Positions 28,326-38,364 of a DNA stretch of 64,000 bases are shown piece by piece; within the stretch, counting starts at the first letter, position 1; the number at the start of each line of letters is the position of its first letter. Location of the stretch: assembly GCF_013402915.1 (NCBI RefSeq), contig NC_050726.1, positions 821,377-885,376 on the forward strand. Reading direction: 5' to 3'. The stretch comes from Zygotorulaspora mrakii. Lineage: Eukaryota > Ascomycota > Saccharomycetes > Saccharomycetales > Saccharomycetaceae. The translations under genes were made by a program, and so were the position numbers. The notes under the pieces are model-generated. The model saw nothing but the letters and a program-made list of their open reading frames with translations. It was not told the origin of the DNA and made no database searches.

Positions 28326-29900
28326 ATGAATGTTACCGACAGTGATATGAGCGTTAGTCGACCTGGTACAGCAAATACTACAAACAATGCAAATTCCGGT
28401 GCGAAAGCACCTTCAAATGATTTCGTGCGCAAGCTGTTCGGAATTCTTGAACGCTGCGAATATCCTGATATTGTGCGCTGGACAGAGGGTGGTGAAAGTT
28501 TTGTTGTGCTGGATACTGGCAAGTTTACGACATGCATATTACCTAATCACTTCAAGCATTCAAATTTTGCGAGTTTTGTTCGTCAATTAAACAAGTACGA
28601 CTTTCACAAAGTTAAAAAGACACCCGAAGAAAAGCAATATTCACAGTATGGCGAATTAAGCTGGGAGTTCAAGCATCCATTTTTTTTAGTTCACAACGAA
28701 TCAGCACTTGACAATATCAAGCGGAAAACTACTGCCCAGAAGAAAAGTTCATCAAACGACAATAACAATATTTTGGGGCCTTTTGAACATCAGGCACCTC
28801 ATGAAATTTCTTCAACAGGCTCTGTGCCATCCAATGTTGTTTCAAAAGAGAAATTTAATCTATTGAAAAAGAAAGTGGACAAGCTCCAAAAAGAATTAGA
28901 TATCTCGAAGCATGAAAACAACAATGCAAAATTAGAGTTCCAGAAACTTAATTCCAAATACAACACAATGATAGAAAGCTTGCTCACTTTTAAGACCTTG
29001 AATGACAACCTGGTCAATAATTTTGGAACTCTCTGCACAACACTAGCCAGCAAAGGAGTAGAGCTGCCACAGACAATTTATGATTACGTCAACTTGAATG
29101 AATCTTTGAACAAACATACAACCGCAGGAAACATGCAATTAAAATCATTTGAGCTGAATAATGGTGTCGATTCTATGGTACCAGGTAGGCCGCCAACATT
29201 ACAGTCTGCCCCCTCCAATCTAACACCTGCGGCAGATTCATCATTTCATGGTGGTTTGCCTAATAATGGAGAGCGAGATTTGAGAAATGAAAGTACAGAA
29301 AATTCGATACTCAGAGAAGGGTTTCATGTTTTACTAGTCGAAGACGATGCTGTTTGTATACAGCTATGTTCTAAGTTCCTTAGGAAATATGGCTGTACGG
29401 TAGAGGTTGTTACGGATGGTCTGTCGGCTATTACTACCCTAGAAAAGTTTAGATATGATCTGGTACTAATGGATATTGTAATGCCAAATTTGGATGGGGC
29501 TACCGCAACATCTATTGTTAGGAGTTTTGATAACCACACACCAATCATAGCCATGACGGGCAATATCGAGGATCAGGATCTTATTACGTACCTGCAACAT
29601 GGTATGAATGATATCCTAGCTAAGCCATTTACTAGAGATGACTTGCATTCTATGCTAATTAGATATCTGAGAGACCGGATACCTCTTTCGAAACAGCATG
29701 AACAGAGGCAAACACAGTCACCATCGATATCTCAAACAACACCCCATTCGCAGTCTCATTCAAGGCCGCCACTGCGAGAGCAGCAGTCAATTCAAGCCGC
29801 TTCTGAAGATGGCTCCCGTGTTGCATCGTCAACGATTTCAGAAAGCGATATAAATGGTTTAATACAAGATGAGCCTTTGCTCAAAAAACAGCGAGTATAA
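28326..29900 (+). CDS. SKN7: Skn7, HSF-type transcription factor with response-regulator receiver domain
   Basis: A 524-residue protein (S. cerevisiae Skn7, YHR206W, 622 aa). It takes phosphate from the Sln1-Ypd1 relay and also acts with Yap1 in the oxidative stress response in the nucleus. An HSF-type DNA-binding domain spans about 28-135 (NDFVRKLFGILE, HFKHSNFASFVRQLNKYDFHK). A coiled coil follows at about 175-225 (KKKVDKLQKELD). The receiver domain at about 335-450 has phospho-acceptor Asp383 in LVLMDIVMPNLDG, acidic pocket EDDA, and the conserved Lys in ILAKPF. The tail is Gln/Ser-rich. The longer frame starts with TTG; the ATG at 28326 gives MNVTDSDMSVS. Confidence 0.96.
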   Translation: MNVTDSDMSVSRPGTANTTNNANSGAKAPSNDFVRKLFGILERCEYPDIVRWTEGGESFVVLDTGKFTTCILPNHFKHSNFASFVRQLNKYDFHKVKKTPEEKQYSQYGELSWEFKHPFFLVHNESALDNIKRKTTAQKKSSSNDNNNILGPFEHQAPHEISSTGSVPSNVVSKEKFNLLKKKVDKLQKELDISKHENNNAKLEFQKLNSKYNTMIESLLTFKTLNDNLVNNFGTLCTTLASKGVELPQTIYDYVNLNESLNKHTTAGNMQLKSFELNNGVDSMVPGRPPTLQSAPSNLTPAADSSFHGGLPNNGERDLRNESTENSILREGFHVLLVEDDAVCIQLCSKFLRKYGCTVEVVTDGLSAITTLEKFRYDLVLMDIVMPNLDGATATSIVRSFDNHTPIIAMTGNIEDQDLITYLQHGMNDILAKPFTRDDLHSMLIRYLRDRIPLSKQHEQRQTQSPSISQTTPHSQSHSRPPLREQQSIQAASEDGSRVASSTISESDINGLIQDEPLLKKQRV

Positions 29901-30032
29901 TGTGCTGACAAGCGCTGGCAACGATGGACTTCGGAGCCGCTTCGTTATCCGTTCGTAGTTATCATATTTATAACTTGTCTATAACATTATATTCGGGATA
30001 CGTAGGTTAAAAAGATTTTTCAACGGTTTTTG

Positions 30033-31499
30033 TTATTCTTCCACCGCAACGGTTACTTTAGTATCAAATCTAACAGATGTCCTTCGCCTATTTCCAATTT
30101 GAGGGTTTTCTGGTATGTCTAGTTCGAATTCTTTCCCATTTTTCAAGAGTTCATGAAGATCAGGCCTGGCGTTTCTCATGGATGACTTACGTCTCTTCTG
30201 AGTGGCAAGACTATTTCTTGCAATCGAAGATTTTATCGTGGGGTTTGACATTCTTATTTCTAATTCTCTATCACACCGAGTGCAGTGACATAGAAAGCCC
30301 CAATTCACTCTCAATTCTCTTCTTCTCAGTTTGGATCCATGCAAAGGATTCACATACGTAGTCAACAATTCTTCGCCGGCTTGAATCGGTTTTCTAGCAT
30401 AAAGTTTTAGGCCCAACTTGCCATTAAACTCAAGGCGGACATTAGGCTCACAGTCGTGATTTATTAATGAGTAAAGAGTATAAATTTGGCCATTCACCTG
30501 GTTGATGTTATATTTTCCGATAAATATCAGGAAAGCCTCAAGGGATATGTCTGAATGAGGGAATGATTCCTGGAAAAGACTGAAAGCTTTTTGCCATACT
30601 GGTTCTGGATCTTCCGTTGTTACGGCCCCGCTTGATGCATCAAAAGTCCCCCCGAGATTTGTAGAATCACTCACATTTCGTCTTGTTCTCTGAGAAATTT
30701 GGGCTAGAGACGCAAACTGTTTACATATGATGTCTTTACTGTTCTTATTGCCTCTTTCTGCAATTATAGACGCATATATGATACCAATTGCATATGCCGC
30801 CACGAAAACATTTTCTCTACAGTATTGTTCATATTTGGCCCACCCTGAAGGACTGATGAGTTTCTTTTTTCCTTTTATGTGTTTAAGGAAGCAATGCGTG
30901 ATATCCTGTTTTTTGCAAGCTGCACTGCACCAGACGGCTCCACACACTTCACAATCCAGCCCATTCATCATGATGAAATGTGGACTATGTGTAATCGACG
31001 ACCCACAGAGGGAGCATACTTTGCCTGCGCCCATCAAAGAAAGTTTCTCAATGGGAGGAATGGCCGCCAATGGTTGCAGATCTTCGAATACAACATCTCC
31101 CTGTAAAAAAGCTTTCTTGGCAAACAACCCTCTTCCTCTACCATCAGGACATAGTTTTAGTTTGACTCCCCTCGGAATTTCTAATACTGGTGTACTCTTT
31201 TCAACAGAGGAGAATTCTATTCGATCAGCATAGCCCTTTAGTTCTTTATCATCCGTTGAATAAAGATTGTACAATGCCAGCACAGCAACAAGATCTTCCT
31301 GCGACAGTTTCCACGAAGGATTTCGTGTTGTGATTCTCTGATATAGTTCATGTATATTTAGCTCCTCTGTCTCTGGCTCCTCTCTCCAGAGCAGAAGAAC
31401 GTCATCGCGAATTTGTTGTTCACTAGGCAAACTGCTGTCCCTACCAACAGTGCCATTTTTGTCATCATTGAGAGATAAAGTTTCAATTTTCAGATGCAT
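30033..31499 (-). CDS. SET5: Set5, SET-domain histone H4 methyltransferase (SMYD-like)
   Basis: A 488-residue protein (S. cerevisiae Set5, YHR207C, 526 aa). Family members monomethylate H4 Lys5, Lys8 and Lys12. The SET domain is split by a Cys/His zinc module as in SMYD proteins: the SET-N part GRGRGLFAKKAF is near 122-133, the Cys cluster CSLCGSSITHSPHF...CEVCGAVWCSAACKK near 162-200, the SET core YSLINHDCEPNVRLEF near 342-357, the cofactor-proximal segment GEELLTTYVNP near 374-384, and post-SET Cys residues in WGFLCHCTRC near 400-409. All catalytic-site elements are present. Convergent with SKN7 (132 bp) and divergent from FMP10. Confidence 0.93.
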   Translation of the reverse strand: MHLKIETLSLNDDKNGTVGRDSSLPSEQQIRDDVLLLWREEPETEELNIHELYQRITTRNPSWKLSQEDLVAVLALYNLYSTDDKELKGYADRIEFSSVEKSTPVLEIPRGVKLKLCPDGRGRGLFAKKAFLQGDVVFEDLQPLAAIPPIEKLSLMGAGKVCSLCGSSITHSPHFIMMNGLDCEVCGAVWCSAACKKQDITHCFLKHIKGKKKLISPSGWAKYEQYCRENVFVAAYAIGIIYASIIAERGNKNSKDIICKQFASLAQISQRTRRNVSDSTNLGGTFDASSGAVTTEDPEPVWQKAFSLFQESFPHSDISLEAFLIFIGKYNINQVNGQIYTLYSLINHDCEPNVRLEFNGKLGLKLYARKPIQAGEELLTTYVNPLHGSKLRRRELRVNWGFLCHCTRCDRELEIRMSNPTIKSSIARNSLATQKRRKSSMRNARPDLHELLKNGKEFELDIPENPQIGNRRRTSVRFDTKVTVAVEE

Positions 31500-31714
31500 A
31501 CAATTTTATATCGTTATATCCAGCAACCAGTTCAGATACGTTATGGTTTCCAAACGCTCACGATATTTTTTACCCAACATCCAGATTTCCAGGATCGTTG
31601 GAATGGAACGTTTACGAAAAGAGAGACTTGTGCAAAGTTATTGCATTTTAAGGAAAAACTTGATCCCCCCGAAGAAGAAGTCTGTTAAATATCAACAAAC
31701 CATTATTATCTGAG

Positions 31715-32440
31715 ATGCTGAAAAGATTAAGCACGCAAATATTTAGAAGGAGCTACGCTGAAAGTGTTAGTCCTGTTGCAAGACGGTTTGTAGTGAAACC
31801 TAAACAGAAGCCGCGCAAATGGATACCGTTTACGATTTTCGGTGGCAGCTTCTTCTTAGGATGGTTATTGACCGAACATATGACATTCACTGACTTGATG
31901 GCATATTGGAGATACGATACTTTGCCACAGGGGTCGAAAGAGGTAAAAGATTATCAGCTGGATCTTTTCAATAGAAGTGAAAACCTACCTGTAGTAAGAC
32001 AACTGCAGCAAGCTGGTTTCAGAGAGGTTTTCCCAAATAGACGGGAGGATGATTTGTTGATTGACAAAACTTTAAGTACTCCTGGGGCAATTGCAGTCCC
32101 CCCACGTTTTTACTACAATCCCGTGACGAAGGAGAGCGTTGGAATATACCACCTAGGAATGAAATTGACGGGGTACCCATTCATTGTACATGGTGGAATG
32201 TTGGCCACTGTGATGGAAGACTTTATGAGAGAGTGCGTGAGGTTTGTCAAAGGTAAAGAAGGGGAAAAAACGAAAGATTTGTCTATTTCGTATAAGCTAC
32301 CAACGCTTGCAAATCAGTTTGTTATTGTAAGAACTACAAAGATTGATGAATTCGGCAAAAGCGTCAAGTTGAAAGTTGATGTCATGGATCAATCAGGGAA
32401 TAGAAAACTGGTCAGTGGTAGTGGCGTTTTCAAATCATAG
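31715..32440 (+). CDS. FMP10: Fmp10-type mitochondrial hotdog/thioesterase-like protein
   Basis: A 241-residue protein (S. cerevisiae Fmp10, YER182W, 244 aa). The N-terminus is Arg-rich and lacks acids (MLKRLSTQIFRRSYAE), as in mitochondrial presequences. A short membrane segment (TIFGGSFFLGWLL near 42-54) follows. The C-terminal half resembles the 4HBT hotdog thioesterase fold, including the HGGMLATVMEDFMREC helix near 161-176, where HGG precedes the central helix. No substrate is known. It lies next to FAU1 in convergent orientation, the same pairing as YER182W-YER183C in S. cerevisiae. Confidence 0.82.
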   Translation: MLKRLSTQIFRRSYAESVSPVARRFVVKPKQKPRKWIPFTIFGGSFFLGWLLTEHMTFTDLMAYWRYDTLPQGSKEVKDYQLDLFNRSENLPVVRQLQQAGFREVFPNRREDDLLIDKTLSTPGAIAVPPRFYYNPVTKESVGIYHLGMKLTGYPFIVHGGMLATVMEDFMRECVRFVKGKEGEKTKDLSISYKLPTLANQFVIVRTTKIDEFGKSVKLKVDVMDQSGNRKLVSGSGVFKS

Positions 32441-32525
32441 AAAAAAGAAAGAACTGCTATGATACAAGATTATTATTTAATACTATATATATGCAGATTG
32501 GTCAAGTACTTTTATGTTTACGATT

Positions 32526-33176
32526 TCATTTAGGTAACTCTACCCATCGAATGTCGCCATCGCCCGTGACAATGCAATCCATTTTTTGGTCATGAATTTC
32601 AAGGTCTATGCCCTCCACAATTTGCTCATTAAGCGACAAGCCTATCAGCAGCGGCTTGCCACCGTTATGTTGTAACTTGTATCTTCTGAAAAAATCGTCG
32701 TAATATCCACCACCGTGACCAAGTCTGCCACCGTTTTTCAGGCTGAACGCGACTCCGGGAACTAGCACTACATCTAGTTGGGCGGGCAGGGGATCAGGAT
32801 GCTCTCTCGCGGGTTCTCGCAACCGGTATTTACCCTGTGGTTTCAATTCCTGAATCTGTTGCCACGATTGCATCTTATGGAACGTCAAGTGTGGGTAGTT
32901 CCTTTTCGGCTCTCTCAAGACTACATGACCTGTTTCCTCCGTGGAAGTACATCTTGGCAGATATACCGTTTTTCCCTCATCGAACAGATGTTTTAACAGA
33001 TACTGCGTGGCAACCTCGCCGCTTTCCATACTCATGTAGCATGCAACACTTCTACATGTCCTAAGCAGCGGAATAACAGAGTTTGTGATATTTCTGGACT
33101 GACGCTCGATCTCTTGGCTCGACACGTTCCTGAGAATCAATCCTATCTTTTTACGAAGCAAACGCTTATCGGTCAT
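32526..33176 (-). CDS. FAU1: 5-formyltetrahydrofolate cyclo-ligase (5,10-methenyl-THF synthetase)
   Basis: A 216-residue protein (S. cerevisiae Fau1, YER183C, 211 aa). It converts 5-formyl-THF to 5,10-methenyl-THF with ATP, returning the stored folate to one-carbon metabolism. The family signature is clear: LDVVLVPGVAF near 134-144 and RLGHGGGYYDDFF at 151-163. The N-terminal basic helix (KRLLRKKIG) fits the nucleotide-binding part. The longest frame starts with TTG at 33242; the ATG at 33176 gives MTDKRLLRKK and a normal length. It shares a 664-bp divergent region with BAT. Confidence 0.94.
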   Translation of the reverse strand: MTDKRLLRKKIGLILRNVSSQEIERQSRNITNSVIPLLRTCRSVACYMSMESGEVATQYLLKHLFDEGKTVYLPRCTSTEETGHVVLREPKRNYPHLTFHKMQSWQQIQELKPQGKYRLREPAREHPDPLPAQLDVVLVPGVAFSLKNGGRLGHGGGYYDDFFRRYKLQHNGGKPLLIGLSLNEQIVEGIDLEIHDQKMDCIVTGDGDIRWVELPK

Positions 33177-33840
33177 TCCAGCTTTCGAGCGCCTTCGAGA
33201 CTCTTTGCTCCTTAACTCGAACTTTTCAGTTTCACCACGCAATTAGATAGATATAACAACCCAAACGGCCGGCAATCAAAAGTGAGTCACGATCTTTCAA
33301 TCTATATTTTACCGTAGCTGAAGCAACAATATCTAGTAATGGTGCTCTATACAGTAGCCGCTTTTCACTGCCATTGGCAACCTGAACTTCCGTGACTAAT
33401 TAGCGTTCCATCTATGTTGGTGGTGGTACTTCTGCCTACTTCGCTCTGCGCTGACCGGTACCGGCCCTGTTTCCGCTTTTTCGGTAGGTTTTCTAATCTA
33501 TGCGACAATACTGAAAAAAAATGAAAAATCAGTCATGCATCGCCAATGCATGGCATATATAGATTTATAAATCATTTTTGAAACCTGCAAACCTCGACGT
33601 ATTCCTTTCTCTCTTTCTATATATTGTCTGATTTGCAATAGACTGGGATAGTTTTTCATTTCTGACCTTCATTCACGTCTGAGTAAGTTTCAACAATTGT
33701 TGCAGACGATTTTCGCATATATAATAGCGACACAAGTTTCAGTTTAGGTGTTTAGGAAACAAAAAGATTGGAGCACATCAGTTGGGGTAGTGATTGAATT
33801 CATAAGTTATAGAGGTACTACAAGTATAAAGGCGCTCAGA
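33177..33840. promoter_or_regulatory. FAU1-BAT divergent promoter with Leu3 and Gcn4 sites
   Basis: CCGGTACCGG at 33455-33464 is a perfect Leu3 site (CCGGNNCCGG), 377 bp upstream of the BAT ATG. TGAGTCA at 33283-33289 is a perfect Gcn4 site, about 107 bp from the FAU1 ATG and 550 bp from BAT. Leu3 responds to alpha-isopropylmalate and Gcn4 to amino-acid starvation, so branched-chain amino-acid control of BAT is expected. A TATA-like TATATA lies near 33,716-33,722. Confidence 0.8.
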
Positions 33841-35040
33841 ATGTTGGCCAGGCAAAATATCAGAATAAATGCTTTGCGGATGTTCTCATCTTCAATGAAG
33901 ACAATGACGACAGGTGGCCTGCCATTGGATGCTTCGAAATTGAAAATTGTGAATAAAAGCACACCATCAAAGCCAAGACCAAATGACGAATTGGTTTTTG
34001 GTCAGACTTTCACAGACCATATGTTGACGATTGAATGGACAAAGGCCAAGGGCTGGGACGTTCCGGAAATTAAGCCATATGGTAACTTATCTCTTGATCC
34101 ATCAGCTTGCGTGTTCCACTATGCGTTCGAACTTTTCGAGGGTTTGAAAGCTTACAAGACATCTGACAACAAAATCACTCTATTTAGACCAGATATGAAT
34201 ATGAAACGTATGAACAAATCAGCAGCCAGAATATGTTTACCAACTTTTGACTCTGATCAACTGATTGCTTTGATTGGCAAGCTGATTGAACAGGACAAAC
34301 ACTTGGTTCCAGAAGGAAAGGGCTATTCGTTATACATTAGACCAACCCTGATAGGTACCACTGCAGGTCTTGGTGTTAGTACTCCAGATAGAGCCCTACT
34401 TTATGTTCTTACATCTCCAGTTGGACCTTACTACAAAACTGGTTTCAAAGCAGTTAAGTTAGAGGCCACAGATTACGCAACCAGAGCATGGCCAGGTGGT
34501 GTTGGTGACAAAAAATTAGGTGCAAACTATGCTCCTTGCATTTTGCCGCAATTAGAAGCAGCTAAGAGAGGATATCAACAAAATCTATGGTTGTTTGGTC
34601 CTGAAAAATACATTACTGAAGTCGGTACAATGAATGTCTTCTTTGCGTTTAAGAATTCCAAGACGGGTAAGAAAGAATTGGTGACTGCTCCCTTGGATGG
34701 TACCATTCTAGAAGGTGTCACCAGAGACTCTGTCTTGAGTTTGGCTAGAGAAAACTTGGATCCAAACGAATGGGAGGTCAATGAGCGTTATTACAGTATC
34801 AACGAAGTAGCTGAAAAAGCGGAAAAGGGCGAACTCTTAGAGGCCTTTGGATCCGGCACAGCTGCAGTCGTTTCCCCAATTAAAGAAATTGGATGGCAGG
34901 GCAAGGACATCAATGTACCATTATTGCCAGGCGAGCAATCAGGCCCATTGACCAAAAAGGTCGCCCAATGGATTGCGGACATTCAATATGGTAGAAAGAC
35001 AAAGGACAACTGGTCAAGAGTTGTCGCTGATCTGAACTAG
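33841..35040 (+). CDS. BAT1: Branched-chain amino-acid aminotransferase, probably mitochondrial
   Basis: A 399-residue fold-type IV PLP enzyme (S. cerevisiae Bat1 393 aa, Bat2 376 aa). It interconverts Leu, Ile and Val with their keto acids. The PLP-binding Lys is Lys225 in GVGDKKLGANYAP; EVGTMNVFF and the substrate-site LFEGLKAYK are also present. The open frame starts at GTG 33748; the first ATG (33841) gives MLARQNIRINALRMFSSSM, a basic presequence ending near the core. Three further in-frame Mets (33880, 33895, 33904) precede the core and could make a cytosolic form. The Leu3 site upstream supports the assignment. S. cerevisiae has two duplicated copies (YHR208W, YJR148W); here I see one. 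Confidence 0.95.
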   Translation: MLARQNIRINALRMFSSSMKTMTTGGLPLDASKLKIVNKSTPSKPRPNDELVFGQTFTDHMLTIEWTKAKGWDVPEIKPYGNLSLDPSACVFHYAFELFEGLKAYKTSDNKITLFRPDMNMKRMNKSAARICLPTFDSDQLIALIGKLIEQDKHLVPEGKGYSLYIRPTLIGTTAGLGVSTPDRALLYVLTSPVGPYYKTGFKAVKLEATDYATRAWPGGVGDKKLGANYAPCILPQLEAAKRGYQQNLWLFGPEKYITEVGTMNVFFAFKNSKTGKKELVTAPLDGTILEGVTRDSVLSLARENLDPNEWEVNERYYSINEVAEKAEKGELLEAFGSGTAAVVSPIKEIGWQGKDINVPLLPGEQSGPLTKKVAQWIADIQYGRKTKDNWSRVVADLN

Positions 35041-35320
35041 GTTATTCTATTCAGTATACAATACTTAATGGCGCGGTAATACCGCCTTATAGCGTAGTGA
35101 CACTAGTTAGTTTATAATATATACTTTATTATCTCTTATTTAAAGGTGGATTTTGAACTTTTGATTTTGTTTTAGACTAAAAAAGATATCAAAGCCGATT
35201 TCAGCATTTCTAATCTTCGTTTTATCTACCGACGAAAAACAGACAATAAAATATAGTACTTTAGACCTCTCTATGAGCCATCTATAGCCTTGTCCTTGAA
35301 GAGCGAAAATTTTTTTAGCC

Positions 35321-37198
35321 ATGGGGGAAAAGGCTGTAAGGTCTAGGAACGGTTGCAAATCGTGTAAGCGTTTGAAGATCAAATGCGATCAATTGAAGCC
35401 AAGATGTCAAAACTGCATGAAAAGAAATATAGAATGTTGTGACTACTCTCTAAAATTACACTGGGGAGGCAGGCCTTACAAAGATGCAACCAAGAAAGTA
35501 GCCAAAATACCAAATACTAAACTAGTAGATGGCGTAGTAACAATTAAGCCGCTTAGGCGTAAGACCGGAGGGATTAATACCAAGAGTGGACAAATGGTTT
35601 CGTTAAAACAATTTTTTAAGGATGACGGTGGAAGCGAGCGAATTTATACTGATGCGTCTACTCCTGACGATGCGACGAATATGGCACAACCATCGATGAC
35701 TTTTAGAAGTCCAGTCGACGATATAACCAGAAATATCCTATTCGATCCAATGCCCTTTATACAACTACATGGATTACATCTACCTTCTCCTTTGCCAGAT
35801 GTGCTTTCTTCATCTACATACTTCATGAATCTCTTTGAATTCTATTTGAAGGAAACCTGCCACTTGCTTGTTCCTGTGCCTCGCGAATTGTACAAAAAGA
35901 ATCCTTTCTATGTTGTTCTTCCACAGATTGCAATGCACAATCATACTTTATTGTACCTGCTACTTGCGTTTGGAGCGAATCATCGAAACATGATGTTTGC
36001 GCAATCAACTTCCGCTATCGATGTTTTAACAGAGCAGCCGTTGATACAGCTCACGTCTTTTTCGAAAGAATGGAACCTTTTCGACTTTTTTCCACTGGAT
36101 AGCTATACTGATGATCGTTTCTCATCTGTATCCAGTAATGCTCTGATAGACACTCTTCTTTCCAATGTATTAAAAGAGCTGGTTAAGAAATTAAAAGATG
36201 AAAAGGAAAGGAAAAGCGATGGTACATTAGCTACAGTAATGATGTTAGCAGCCTATGACATATTCTTTAGCGATAAACGGCGAAAATGGAGAGCACATGT
36301 TTATGGCGCTAGAAACCTGATGAAAGAGAGATTATGTACATCACAAGAAGAGGCATTGACAATCATTGATATTGTCGACAAAACCGATGCTAGATTTTTC
36401 TTGCAAAGATGGTTCACATACGTTGACATAATCGGATCTTTGTCCTCAACCAATCGAGTTATAACGACAGAGAAATTAAGTTCTTTGAAATATGAGTTCA
36501 AGCATTATAAAGAAGTTGGTAATGAAAGGAAACTGGCACTCAACGATATTGAATGTAGCACCGGCATGGAACCAAAAGTGCTTTCGCTATTAGCTGATGT
36601 TTCTTGGATAATTAGCGAAAGAGAAAGGCTATCAGAAACTGACAATGAAACGGATGACATTCCTACGGATCTCTTGTTACAGATGTTGGAACTGGATTAC
36701 AAAATAACCAAACACCTTGAAGAGTCGGAAGTACAGAGGGATAAGGTTTATCACCTTTTTTTTAGTGAACAGCCTGTAACAGAAATGCACAATTCTAAAA
36801 TATACGATGGATACAGTATACTCCGAGCTACAAACCTTATTTTTGGTCTCACGGGATCTCTTCAGCTAAAAAGAAGGGCATTGAACATGCCTTTGCAAAG
36901 TGTTATTGTGAAAGATCTACTGCTTAGAATTACTACTATTGTTGATAAGTACATTCCATTGGCAAGCTCTTCCACCAGCTGTGTCATTTTTTGTCTTTTT
37001 TGCTGTGGTTGCGATTTATTGGACAAGTCAATGATAAAACACAGATCAGTGTATATGGATAGAATAGAAGCACTTAACCAACGGGGCATTAGTAGTGCGG
37101 GTATGGCTAAACGTTTGATGCAGCAATGTTGGGCACAAAATAAATGCTGGTGGGACTTGTTAAAAGAAAATAATCTAGATGTTACATTTGCTATATAA
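35321..37198 (+). CDS. Zn2Cys6 transcription factor with fungal-specific C-terminal domain
   Basis: A 625-residue protein. The binuclear zinc cluster has Cys12, 15, 22, 29, 32 and 39 (C-X2-C-X6-C-X6-C-X2-C-X6-C), followed by HWGGRPYKD. The remainder resembles the Fungal_trans_2 type regulatory domain (for example YDIFFSDKRRKWRAHVYGARNLMKE, typical of the Uga3/Lys14/YER184C group). YER184C adjoins FAU1 in S. cerevisiae, so it is the first candidate for an orthologue, but here the order is FAU1-BAT-regulator and I cannot settle it. It is the last gene with a core-type neighbourhood before the subtelomere. Target genes cannot be read from the protein. Confidence 0.8.
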   Translation: MGEKAVRSRNGCKSCKRLKIKCDQLKPRCQNCMKRNIECCDYSLKLHWGGRPYKDATKKVAKIPNTKLVDGVVTIKPLRRKTGGINTKSGQMVSLKQFFKDDGGSERIYTDASTPDDATNMAQPSMTFRSPVDDITRNILFDPMPFIQLHGLHLPSPLPDVLSSSTYFMNLFEFYLKETCHLLVPVPRELYKKNPFYVVLPQIAMHNHTLLYLLLAFGANHRNMMFAQSTSAIDVLTEQPLIQLTSFSKEWNLFDFFPLDSYTDDRFSSVSSNALIDTLLSNVLKELVKKLKDEKERKSDGTLATVMMLAAYDIFFSDKRRKWRAHVYGARNLMKERLCTSQEEALTIIDIVDKTDARFFLQRWFTYVDIIGSLSSTNRVITTEKLSSLKYEFKHYKEVGNERKLALNDIECSTGMEPKVLSLLADVSWIISERERLSETDNETDDIPTDLLLQMLELDYKITKHLEESEVQRDKVYHLFFSEQPVTEMHNSKIYDGYSILRATNLIFGLTGSLQLKRRALNMPLQSVIVKDLLLRITTIVDKYIPLASSSTSCVIFCLFCCGCDLLDKSMIKHRSVYMDRIEALNQRGISSAGMAKRLMQQCWAQNKCWWDLLKENNLDVTFAI

Positions 37199-38177
37199 TG
37201 CAACAATCGGCTGGACCTAGATGTGTTGGCAGCAAGAAATATGTGATACATATGTATATTGAACCATTTATATCCAACCCACTCATGTTTGAAATTATTC
37301 ACCTAGGGTTGCATGCGGTTGAATGATGATTAAGTTCTCAATTACACTGCAAATAAGGTCGTCTACTGTTGAAAATTTACAATAATCCTATATCGAGCTA
37401 TTTACTTATTGAATTGTGGCTACTATAGAGAAGAGAAGCACCTTTCATGGTTGTCCCAATCTTCCAAGTCCATAGTCTACTTAAATTGGTTAATTAAAGG
37501 AGCGACAGGTAATTCCCTGCCCTAAAAAAGAGTTTTGAAACTCTCTTGGTAATTTGATCCGTAAAAAAAGGGATGGAGACCAAGATGTGAGCCTTTGTAA
37601 CCTTTTTTACTATTCCAGCACTCGCAGAGTTTGCAATATGCATCGAAGAATGCTAGCGCCCACCCTCTGGATATAACCATTCGACAATGGCTATTCAAAA
37701 ACCACGAATTAGGATATGGGCTATAGAAAAAAAATCCTTAATATGACGCGCTGACAAAATCTCATTTTTTGCTTACTTCCGTTATAGTTGCATTCTAAAG
37801 TATCCCTAGCCGCAAATGTAGTTCCTTGGCCATTGTTTCTACCAAAGGCCAACCTACGAATCTATTTTTCGGGGAAGAATGTCGCTTGAGAATCGCCCAA
37901 GTAGCTAAGAGAGGTAATCATCAACCATTTCGAAATTACGGTACCTTCGAAAGTCATTAACGGGCCACTGTAAAACAATATCGATATTATAAGGTAACCT
38001 CTCCATATTGTACATCTTGAGATAGAAAGTGTTGGGATTCAAGCTAAAAACGTAACGTAAGGTAGTGGTGCTCTCATCGCCTTAATGAGTGCGCCAAACA
38101 CACGTACAGGTCCAAGTTTATTGAGTCTTCCTTTTCCATGATGAAGATGCAGATGAATAAAAACTTGAAAAAATAAT
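37199..38177. other. Intergenic region at the start of the subtelomeric zone
   Basis: 979 bp between the zinc-cluster gene and tRNA-Leu. I see no gene. A perfect small inverted repeat (AGAGTTT-TG-AAACTCT) occurs near 37,531-37,546. No match to the LTR-like repeat was noticed here. Confidence 0.4.
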
Positions 38178-38260
38178 GAAGGATGCGAGGTTCGAACTCG
38201 CGCGGACAACCGTCCAACAGATCTTAAGTCTGCCGCCTTAGACCACTCGGCCAACCCTCC
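38178..38260 (-). tRNA. tRNA-Leu (anticodon UAA)
   Basis: 83 nt with intact acceptor stem (GGAGGGT with ATCCTTC, two G-U pairs), discriminator A, long variable arm, T-arm GCGAGTTCGAACCTCGC and anticodon loop CTTAAGA (anticodon TAA). A T6 Pol III terminator follows. As far as I can tell it equals the S. cerevisiae gene. No intron. An LTR-like repeat starts about 105 bp upstream. Confidence 0.97.
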
Positions 38261-38364
38261 ATAGAACAATGATTATATAAGAACACATGCACTATCAATC
38301 CCAGCACTTTTAGGCATGTGACGTGCTTTCCCGAGCTTGACGTTTTTGTCAACTTTTGTGAAAT

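Noticed and set aside
38039..38269. 76-codon minus-strand frame over tRNA-Leu
   Set aside because: It reads through the tRNA gene. The tRNA fully explains the conserved sequence.
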